Below, in pieces: positions 26,217-33,718 of a stretch of DNA of 33,718 nucleotides (position 1 is the first letter of the stretch; each line of letters opens with the position of its first letter). The notes beneath the pieces were generated by a model, which was not told the origin of the DNA, ran no database searches, and saw only the letters and a program-made list of their open reading frames with translations. The position numbers and the translations under genes are program-made. Source of the DNA: Candidatus Staskawiczbacteria bacterium (lineage in GTDB: Bacteria; Patescibacteriota; Minisyncoccia; Minisyncoccales; Staskawiczbacteraceae); NCBI GenBank assembly GCA_903854535.1, contig CAINWR010000068.1, positions 1 to 33,718 on the forward strand, in the 5' to 3' direction.

Positions 26217-26414
26217 TCACTTGAGGAAAGCAGAAACCACATTCTCTGCTACTTTTTTGCTAACTGCTGTGACCACTAGAGAGCCACTAAGCAGAACGCA
26301 GAAAAATAACAAAGTTGCAATAACTGCTTTTTCTGGCTCAATGGTGCAAATTGCTATCCAAATACCAGAAAGAATAAAAAAGATCACAACTCCTGCTAAT
26401 AGGATAGCAATCAT
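26217..26414 (-). CDS. Small two-TM protein of unknown function
   Basis: SD AAGGAGG before ATG at 26414: MIAILLAGVVIFFILSGIWIAICTIEPEKAVIATLLFFCVLLSGSLVVTAVSKKVAENVVSAFLK. Confidence 0.65.
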   Translation of the reverse strand: MIAILLAGVVIFFILSGIWIAICTIEPEKAVIATLLFFCVLLSGSLVVTAVSKKVAENVVSAFLK

Positions 26415-26469
26415 GCTACCCTCCTTTGGGAAAGAGCATGTCCCCCTGCTCAAGCTCCCTATAATATTA

Positions 26470-26498
26470 ATTATATCATTTATATATCCTTATGTCAA
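26470..26498 (-). promoter_or_regulatory. Perfect-consensus sigma70 promoter for the small membrane protein gene
   Basis: Minus strand TTGACA-17 bp-TATAAT (TGTCAA at 26493-26498, ATTATA at 26470-26475). Confidence 0.8.
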
Positions 26499-26517
26499 GT
26501 TTTTTGTAATAAAAAAA

Positions 26518-26548
26518 GCTCTTCGATTGCCGTAGCAACGCGAAGAGC
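26518..26548 (-). terminator. Intrinsic terminator for the acyl carrier protein gene
   Basis: GCTCTTCG...CGAAGAGC stem with inner TTGC/GCAA; minus-strand reading continues into a T run. Confidence 0.8.
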
Positions 26549-26566
26549 ATGGATTGTGAATCCTTG

Positions 26567-26809
26567 TTATTTCTCATTGATTAGCGAAATTACGCTATCA
26601 ACGACTTGGCCGACTGTCCAGAATGACTGAGCCATTGATTCTGGAATATCGATATCAAATTCATCCTCTAAATCCAAAATTAATTCGAGGACATCTTGCG
26701 AATCTGCTCCCAATTCTAAATAAAGCGTTGTTTCGGGTTTGATTTCTTCAAGACTTATGATGAATTTTTGCCCGATAATAGCATAAATCCGAGCTTGTAT
26801 TTCATTCAT
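26567..26809 (-). CDS. acpP: Acyl carrier protein
   Basis: TTLYLELGADSQDVLELILDLEDEFDIDIPESMAQSFWTVGQVVDSVISLI; Ser in GADSxDxxEL; SD-like GGAGAG before ATG. Confidence 0.9.
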   Translation of the reverse strand: MNEIQARIYAIIGQKFIISLEEIKPETTLYLELGADSQDVLELILDLEDEFDIDIPESMAQSFWTVGQVVDSVISLINEK

Positions 26810-26995
26810 ATTTAGCTCTCCTGTGCTTGAATTGTAGGATAAACTCTAGATTTAATTTAGCAATAATCACCAAATATGTCAAGATATTGAAATACTTTGT
26901 GTAATTTGCTACAATTAGCAATCGATAAGTGAGAGTGATAAATTAAATATAATTTACTCTAAAATCGTAATATTTCTATAAAATAATAAAATAAA

Positions 26996-29713
26996 ATGAT
27001 AAACAATAATAACAATCAAGGCAATTTTACCAACAAAGCTCAAGAAGCAATTATGACAGCTCAATCTTTAGCTCAAGAAAAAGGCCAACAACAAATTGAT
27101 GCTTTGCATTTGCTTTTAGCTTTGCTTTTTCAAGAGAATAGTGTGGTTTTAACTGTTTTACAAAAACTAGGAGTTGATATAGAAAATTTAAGAAAAAAAA
27201 CAGAAGAAAGAGTAAACAAAATTCCTAATTCTTTGGGGCCACAAGCTTTTGGCCAGCTTTTTTTAACTCAAGATTTAGCTAAAGTGCTTGATAGAGCTCG
27301 TCAGGAATCTATGAAAATGGGAGATGAATTTATATCAGTAGAACATTTATTTTTAGCTATTGTAGATACTAAAACTTCTGCTAAAGATTTGCTTGATAAG
27401 ATATCTTTTGTGTCTGGAGATAGTAGTAATCTGAAAGCGTCAAAATTAGATTATGAATCAGTGCTTAAAATTTTATCACAAGTAAGAGGTGGTGAAAAAA
27501 TTACAGATCCAGAACCAGAAAGTAAATATCAAGTAATAGAAAAATATACAAGAAACTTAACTAATCTTGCATCTGCTGGTAAAATTGACCCTATAATTGG
27601 TAGAGATAATGAAATAAGAAGACTGATGCAAATTATTTCTCGTAGAACTAAAAACAACCCCGTGTTAATTGGGGAGGCAGGAGTTGGTAAAACTGCTATA
27701 ATAGAAGGTTTTGCTCAAAGAATTGCTAGAGGTAATGTGCCTGAATATTTAAGGAATAAAGAAGTAATTTCTCTTGATTTAGGTTCTTTGATTGCAGGCA
27801 CTAAATATAGAGGAGAGTTCGAAACAAGAATCAAAGCTTTGCTTAAAGAAATACATAGATCAGAGGGAAAATATATTTTATTTATAGATGAATTGCATAC
27901 TTTAGTGGGAGCAGGAGCTGCAGAAGGTGCGATTGATGCTTCTAATCTTTTAAAACCAGCTTTAGCTCGTGGAGAACTTAAAGCTGTAGGAGCTACTACT
28001 CTTAAAGAGTATCAAAAATATATTGAAAAAGATCCAGCTTTAGAAAGAAGGTTCCAGCCGATTTTTGTGCAAGAACCATCAGTAGAAGATGCAACAGCTA
28101 TTTTGCGTGGAATTAAAGAAAAATATGAAGTGCATCATGGAGTAAGAATTAAAGATTCTGCTATTAAAGCTGCAGTGGAATTATCTAGTAGGTATATTGC
28201 AGATAGATTTTTGCCAGATAAAGCTGTAGATCTAATGGATGAAGCAGCTTCTGCTTTAAGGCTTGAGATTGAATCTGATCCTCAAGAACTGGAAAAATAT
28301 GATGAAGAAATTACAAAACTTGAAATTGAAAAACAAGCTTTAAAAAGAGAAAAAGAAAAAGATTCTGAAAAGAGACTCAAAGCTATTGCCAGAGAACTTG
28401 CTGATATTAAAGAAAAAACAAAAGGTTTGAGAGCTAAGTGGTCTGCTGAAAAAGAATTAATTAATGGAATTAAAGATATAAGAAATAAAATTGATAAGCT
28501 TTCTTTAGAAACAGAAATTGCTCAAAGAGACGCAAATTTAGAAAAAGTTGCAGAAATAAAATATGGGAAAATCCCAATGCTTTTAAAAGAGCAAAAATTA
28601 ATTGAGCAAAAGCTGGTAAAATTGCAAAAGTCTCATCATTTCTTAAAAGAAGAAGTAACTGAAGAAGAAGTAGCAAAAGTTGTTTCGCGCTGGACAGGTA
28701 TTCCTGTTACAAGATTGATTACTGAAGAGGCAAAAAAACTTGAATCAATGGAAATTATTTTAAATAGACGTGTTATTGGTCAGCAGGAGGCAATCTCTGC
28801 AATTTCAAGAGCTATTAAAAGAGCTAGAGCTGGAATTTCTGAAGAAAATAAACCTTTGGGATCATTTCTGTTTTTGGGCCCAACTGGAGTTGGTAAAACT
28901 GAGACTGTAAGGGCTTTAGCTGAGTTTTTGTTTAATGATGAAAAAGCAATGATAAGATTAGATATGTCAGAATATATGGAAAAGCACTCTGTGTCTAAAA
29001 TTATTGGCTCTCCTCCAGGTTATGTGGGCTACGAAGAATCAGGACAACTTACAGAAAAAGTTCGTAGAAGGCCTTATGCTGTGATTTTGCTTGATGAAAT
29101 TGAAAAAGCAAATCCCGAGGTATTTAATATTTTATTGCAGATTTTTGAAGATGGCAGGCTCACAGATTCTAAAGGTAGAATGGTCTCATTTAAAAATACA
29201 ATTATCATAATGACTTCTAATGTAGGATCAGATTACATCAATAAAATGTCATCTATTGGTTTTAATACCAAAGAAGATGTAGCTGAAAAAGAAAATATGA
29301 AAGAAAAAGCTATGGAGTCTCTAAAAGATCAATTTAGGCCAGAGTTTTTAAATAGAATTGATGAAATAGTGATATTTAATTATTTACAAAAAGCAGAAAT
29401 TGAAAATATTGTAGAACTTGAATTTTCTAGAGTGCAGAAAAGATTAGCAAGCAAAGAAATTATGCTTAGAATTTCAGATAAAGCTAAGGAAGTTTTGCTT
29501 CGTGAAGGATTTGATCCAAATCTGGGAGCACGTCCATTAAAAAGAATTATTCAAAGATTAATTTTAGATCCACTTTCAAATAAAATTGTTTCAGGAGAAC
29601 TAAAAGAAGGGGATAATTTACTTATTGATGCACAAGCAGGTAAAATAATTTTCAATGTACCTAAATTACTGCCAAAAATAAAATATTCAGAAAAAGTTTT
29701 ATCAGGGAAATAA
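26996..29713 (+). CDS. clpB: ClpB/ClpC-type AAA+ chaperone ATPase
   Basis: Clp N domain; GEAGVGKT and GPTGVGKT Walker A motifs; [67 protein letters not shown]. Confidence 0.92.
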   Translation: MINNNNNQGNFTNKAQEAIMTAQSLAQEKGQQQIDALHLLLALLFQENSVVLTVLQKLGVDIENLRKKTEERVNKIPNSLGPQAFGQLFLTQDLAKVLDRARQESMKMGDEFISVEHLFLAIVDTKTSAKDLLDKISFVSGDSSNLKASKLDYESVLKILSQVRGGEKITDPEPESKYQVIEKYTRNLTNLASAGKIDPIIGRDNEIRRLMQIISRRTKNNPVLIGEAGVGKTAIIEGFAQRIARGNVPEYLRNKEVISLDLGSLIAGTKYRGEFETRIKALLKEIHRSEGKYILFIDELHTLVGAGAAEGAIDASNLLKPALARGELKAVGATTLKEYQKYIEKDPALERRFQPIFVQEPSVEDATAILRGIKEKYEVHHGVRIKDSAIKAAVELSSRYIADRFLPDKAVDLMDEAASALRLEIESDPQELEKYDEEITKLEIEKQALKREKEKDSEKRLKAIARELADIKEKTKGLRAKWSAEKELINGIKDIRNKIDKLSLETEIAQRDANLEKVAEIKYGKIPMLLKEQKLIEQKLVKLQKSHHFLKEEVTEEEVAKVVSRWTGIPVTRLITEEAKKLESMEIILNRRVIGQQEAISAISRAIKRARAGISEENKPLGSFLFLGPTGVGKTETVRALAEFLFNDEKAMIRLDMSEYMEKHSVSKIIGSPPGYVGYEESGQLTEKVRRRPYAVILLDEIEKANPEVFNILLQIFEDGRLTDSKGRMVSFKNTIIIMTSNVGSDYINKMSSIGFNTKEDVAEKENMKEKAMESLKDQFRPEFLNRIDEIVIFNYLQKAEIENIVELEFSRVQKRLASKEIMLRISDKAKEVLLREGFDPNLGARPLKRIIQRLILDPLSNKIVSGELKEGDNLLIDAQAGKIIFNVPKLLPKIKYSEKVLSGK

Positions 29714-29724
29714 AATAATAATTT

Positions 29725-29754
29725 AAAAAATCGAGTGCAAGAGCTCGATTTTTT
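29725..29754. terminator. Intrinsic terminator after clpB
   Basis: AAAAAATCGAG-tgcaagag-CTCGATTTTTT. Confidence 0.85.
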
Positions 29755-29837
29755 GGTTGCAAAGTTATTCACAGTAATTTATCATTTATACTATACCATT
29801 GTTTGTATTTTTCTGTTAAAATAAATAAATATTTATT

Positions 29838-29975
29838 ATGCAGATTTTTCCACAAAAGATAAATGATTTATCAAAAAGAACACTAATCTCGAGTGTGTTT
29901 TTAGTATGTTTATTTTTTGTATTTGCTATATCAATATTACTTATACCAACTACTAATAATATAGCTATGGCATAG
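29838..29975 (+). pseudogene. Signal-peptide-only ORF, possible truncated N-terminus of a surface-protein paralog
   Basis: MQIFPQKINDLSKRTLISSVFLVCLFFVFAISILLIPTTNNIAMA* resembles the N-terminus of the next gene (MFDFPRNNKKPTNYKKIFLISTFLLCIIFVLFLIPTSTSAAW). Confidence 0.45.
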
Positions 29976-30040
29976 TAGGACCTAGGACAAGAGAAGCATT
30001 AAACAAGCAATAAGTTAAAAAGCAACAACAAACAAATACA

Positions 30041-33000
30041 ATGTTTGATTTTCCAAGAAACAATAAAAAACCCACAAACTACAAAAAGATATTTTTGATA
30101 TCTACATTTTTACTATGCATTATTTTTGTTTTATTCTTAATCCCCACAAGCACCAGTGCAGCATGGCTTACAGGTTGGAGTTATAGAAAACAAATCACAA
30201 TAGATCATACATACGTAGATTCAGATCTTACAGAATTTCCTTTATACGTAAAAATCACAAACGATGCAGATATCGGAGATAATGCACTTGTTACAGGATA
30301 TGATATTCGTTTTACAAGTAGTGATGGCTCTACTCTTTTAGCATATGAAATAGAAACCTGGACAGGTGGCGCAGGAGCAGATGCTTCCGCTAATATTTGG
30401 GTTAAAGTGCCGACAATTGCAGGAGCTTCAAATACTGTTGTTTATTTGTATTATGGGAATGCGGGTGCAAGCACGGATTGGACAGCAAGCGTCGTTCATA
30501 CAGGTATGAGCGCTGGTGATGTAAGTAATTGTTCGGGAATTACCAATGCTCAGTGTGTGTGGAGGGAGGGGGGTAGTCAGAATTTTAAAGGGGTGTGGCA
30601 TTTGGGGGAAGGGACGGGAGTAAATAATGCGGACTCCACAGTCAATGCTAATACAGGAACTCCAACAAATGGACCAGTTCAGGCAACAGGCAAAGTTGAT
30701 GGGGCGTTGAGTTTTGATGGGAGTAATTATACAAATAATGGTGCTAATAGTTCTCTAGATTTTGGGCTCGGTAATTTTTCTGCGAGTGCATGGATAAAAA
30801 CAACTGCAACAGTTAGACAGACGATTGTTCATAAGTTCCGATATGATGGCACAGGAAACCTAGAACAAGGATTTCTAATTGATGTGTTGGCAAATGGGAG
30901 AGTTCGGACGGTATTTGAAAGCGATAAATCTGATGGCTTTAGTAATTATAGAATTGCCGATGGAAGTAATGCAATAAATGATGGTGACTGGCATTATGTA
31001 CAGTCTGTAAGAAGTGCACAAAATACAATTAACCTTTATGTTGATGGATTGTTTAGCTCCAGCAATACATTGACATCTGGAACAGTGACGACGGTAACGA
31101 TAACACCTCCATTTATGATTGGGTATCAGGGTGATAGAGAAACTATACTCAATCCCTTCAATGTTAATTTTAACGGATCTATCGACGAAGTCCGCATCTC
31201 CTCCACAGCTCGTTCTGCAGACTGGATAAAGTTTGAATACTACAACCAATCCGAACCCGATGCCGAGCTCGCTTTCTCTTCTCAACAAGATCCATACACG
31301 TGGATAGGTTCAGGTAATTGGTCAACTGCATCAAACTGGGCAGGAGGAGTAGTTCCTACGACAAGTAACATAGCTATATTCAATGCAAGTTCAACAAACG
31401 ATTGTACTATTGATACAAATATTAGCGTAGCTGGAATAAACATCCAATCTGGATACACTGGCATAATCACCCAAGGCACAGGAAATACAGTTACAGTTGG
31501 ATCGTCAAGCTATACTCAAGCAGATGGAACTTTTAGTGGTGGAAATTCGAATATTAATATAAATAATGCATTTAGTTTAACTGGGGGATTATTTACAGCT
31601 ACAAGTGGCACAATGACATTTAGAGCCCCCGGATATACTGCGTCTACAATCATTATAGATGGAGACAGATTTAATCATAACAATGGTACAATTGCAACTT
31701 CTGGTGAATATTTAGGAACCCATATATTTAATTTTAGTAATTCTTCGGGAGCATTTTATAATTTTGTGCTTAATAATAATCAAGTTAATAAAGGGGCAAG
31801 TGCTATTTTCACAGTTGCAACTGGAGATGTGCTTGTAGTAGAAGGCACCTTAACTATGAATTATGGCAACGTTTACGTGGGCACCGTAGATGCTAGGGGG
31901 GATGTTATTATTAATACTACATTCAATTCTGGTGGTTCTACAGGCACTCTTCTTATAGGTGGTTCAAATGCACAAACAGTAACTATTAATAATGGTGTTA
32001 AATTACCAGCATTTACAATTAATAATATTTATGCAAGTGTAAATTTAGTAGCGGGTGCAACAATGTATATAGGTGCTAATTGTGGCTATGGTGTTCCAGC
32101 GCCATTTAACCTTCAGGCTGGTACTTTTACCGCTACTACTGGAAATATTTTAATCGGAACCATTGCACAAGGTACAGGTAGTTATACTCAGTCTGGTGGC
32201 ACCTTTAATGCTGGTGAGACTACCATAACTATTTATGGACAAAGTGATGATGATTTTGTTTTAAGTGGTGGTACATTTAATTCTACATCAGGTGTTTTGA
32301 CTCTTTATTGTATGTATGGAACTATGGATTTTATTCATACAGTTGGTGGTGTATTCAATCATAATAATGGAACGGTTGTTTTCATGAATAATTTATCTGG
32401 GCGTGCTCATTCTATTGATGTATCTTCTTCTGAAATATTTTATAATCTTACGCTTAATAATATTCCGAATACAGTTAATCCTATATTTACCATCGCTTCA
32501 GGAGATACATTGGTTGTTAATGGTAATCTTACTCTAACTGACGGAAATATAACTACAGGAACTATAGATACTAAAGGAAATTTATATGTAGGTAATAGTT
32601 TTGATGGAGGAACGGGAAGTCTTACTTTTTCAGGTTCTTCAGATACCACTTTTACGAATTTAGGTGGGACCATGCCTTCTGGCACATTCACTGTCAACAA
32701 AGATATTGGCAAGAAGGTATCTCTTGCATCTGCTCTTACTATTAATTCCTCTGGTCAAGATCTTATCCTCACCTCTGGTAGCCTTGGTCTTAATGGAAAT
32801 AATCTTACAGTAAATGATCAATTTATAATTAGTGCGAATGCCACATTGCAGTTAACTGGTGATGAAACACTAAACAAAGCTCCTACTACAAATTCTGGAA
32901 CTATTGAATACAATGCTATTTCTGGCACTAGAGCCATCCGCGATTGGAGTTATCAGAGTTTAAAGATAAATGGCTCTCGAGGAACTTTTACTCTGGGTGC

Positions 33001-33718
33001 TAATGAATCTGTAGCAGGAAATTTTACAATCACAGCAGGCACATTCAACCCAAGTACATACACCATCACAGGTTCAGGTACTAACACTCTCAGCATCACA
33101 GACACAGCCAATGTAGGAGCTACCACTTTCGCAGGAAGCTACGCTAGCTTTGAAACAATCACACTAAATGAAGCAAGCACAATCAACTACAACAAATCAG
33201 GAGATCAAACAATAGACAACACATTATCATATTACAATCTCACAACATCAGGAACAGGAATCAAAACCCTAGTAGGAAACACCACAGTACCAAACACGCT
33301 CACCATAGGAGCTGATACCACTCTTGCAGTAGGAACCAACTCGCTTGCAGTAAGCACCACTCTCACCAACTCAGGCACAATCACAGCTAGTACAGGAACA
33401 ATCACAATCCCTAACACATCATCAGGAGCGTGGACATTCACAGATACCAACACAATCCCACAAGCAGATTACACCACACTCACACTCTCAGGCACAGGTA
33501 AAACCTTCACACTATCAGGCAACACCACAATCCAAAACAACCTTACCATAAACACAAACAACACCTTAGATCACACAACAAACCATTACACTCTATCAGT
33601 AGATGGCACACTCACCAACAATGGCACAATACTCAACAGACAAGATTCCTACACATCAGAATGTAATCAAACCACAATCCAAGCATTTGCAATCACATCA
33701 TCTCTCACAGGTAACAAA
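30041..33718 (+). CDS. Large surface protein: signal peptide, DUF2341-like, LamG-like and beta-strand-repeat regions; 3' truncated by window
   Basis: ATG 30041 open for 1226 codons to the window end: AAWLTGWSYRKQITIDHTYVDSDLTEFPLYVKI (DUF2341-like), GVWHLGEG...ALSFDGSNY...FGLGNFSASAWIKT...IDEVRISSTARSADWIKFEYYNQ (LamG-like), then many GT(L/F)T...NNGT repeats. Not in the ORF track because it lacks a stop. Confidence 0.88.
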   Translation, partial: MFDFPRNNKKPTNYKKIFLISTFLLCIIFVLFLIPTSTSAAWLTGWSYRKQITIDHTYVDSDLTEFPLYVKITNDADIGDNALVTGYDIRFTSSDGSTLLAYEIETWTGGAGADASANIWVKVPTIAGASNTVVYLYYGNAGASTDWTASVVHTGMSAGDVSNCSGITNAQCVWREGGSQNFKGVWHLGEGTGVNNADSTVNANTGTPTNGPVQATGKVDGALSFDGSNYTNNGANSSLDFGLGNFSASAWIKTTATVRQTIVHKFRYDGTGNLEQGFLIDVLANGRVRTVFESDKSDGFSNYRIADGSNAINDGDWHYVQSVRSAQNTINLYVDGLFSSSNTLTSGTVTTVTITPPFMIGYQGDRETILNPFNVNFNGSIDEVRISSTARSADWIKFEYYNQSEPDAELAFSSQQDPYTWIGSGNWSTASNWAGGVVPTTSNIAIFNASSTNDCTIDTNISVAGINIQSGYTGIITQGTGNTVTVGSSSYTQADGTFSGGNSNININNAFSLTGGLFTATSGTMTFRAPGYTASTIIIDGDRFNHNNGTIATSGEYLGTHIFNFSNSSGAFYNFVLNNNQVNKGASAIFTVATGDVLVVEGTLTMNYGNVYVGTVDARGDVIINTTFNSGGSTGTLLIGGSNAQTVTINNGVKLPAFTINNIYASVNLVAGATMYIGANCGYGVPAPFNLQAGTFTATTGNILIGTIAQGTGSYTQSGGTFNAGETTITIYGQSDDDFVLSGGTFNSTSGVLTLYCMYGTMDFIHTVGGVFNHNNGTVVFMNNLSGRAHSIDVSSSEIFYNLTLNNIPNTVNPIFTIASGDTLVVNGNLTLTDGNITTGTIDTKGNLYVGNSFDGGTGSLTFSGSSDTTFTNLGGTMPSGTFTVNKDIGKKVSLASALTINSSGQDLILTSGSLGLNGNNLTVNDQFIISANATLQLTGDETLNKAPTTNSGTIEYNAISGTRAIRDWSYQSLKINGSRGTFTLGANESVAGNFTITAGTFNPSTYTITGSGTNTLSITDTANVGATTFAGSYASFETITLNEASTINYNKSGDQTIDNTLSYYNLTTSGTGIKTLVGNTTVPNTLTIGADTTLAVGTNSLAVSTTLTNSGTITASTGTITIPNTSSGAWTFTDTNTIPQADYTTLTLSGTGKTFTLSGNTTIQNNLTINTNNTLDHTTNHYTLSVDGTLTNNGTILNRQDSYTSECNQTTIQAFAITSSLTGNK

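Noticed and set aside
30875-33453. Minus-strand ORFs 30875-31288, 31282-31479, 32440-32712, 33232-33453
   Set aside because: Antisense to the continuous 1226-codon surface protein frame; repetitive sequence produces long open antisense frames.
1-33718. Window as a complete circular element (both ends in surface-protein genes)
   Set aside because: No terminal overlap was seen, and essential chromosomal genes are present. Contig or window breakage in repetitive surface genes is simpler.
1-33718. Recoded genetic code (UGA as Gly, as in some CPR lineages)
   Set aside because: TGA terminates genes at 20131 and 26217 with sensible C-termini, and conserved proteins show no internal TGA requirement.

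Overview
AT-rich bacterial window using the standard code (TAA, TAG and TGA all act as stops). Gene content and style resemble a Patescibacteria/CPR genome; that assignment is inference. Housekeeping genes: gyrA, valS, tsaD, recG, nrdA/nrdB, clpB, an HtrA-type protease, an MBL-fold hydrolase, Hsp20, a PrsW-type protease, a GT2 glycosyltransferase and an acyl carrier protein, plus tRNA-Leu(UAG) and tRNA-Glu(UUC). Accessory content: partial large surface-protein genes at both window ends, a 1472-aa secreted protein built from about 15 six-cysteine modules with five TSP1-like inserts, and a tandem array of six VirB2/TrbC-like two-TM pilin paralogs. A stand-alone PaaX/Cas2-fold protein has its gene bracketed by two near-identical 38-bp palindromes. 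Several palindromic or low-complexity repeats lie inside essential genes (nrdA, gyrA, tsaD), translated in frame. No CRISPR array, rRNA or transposase was seen. All family names are from motif recognition by eye; no searches were run.
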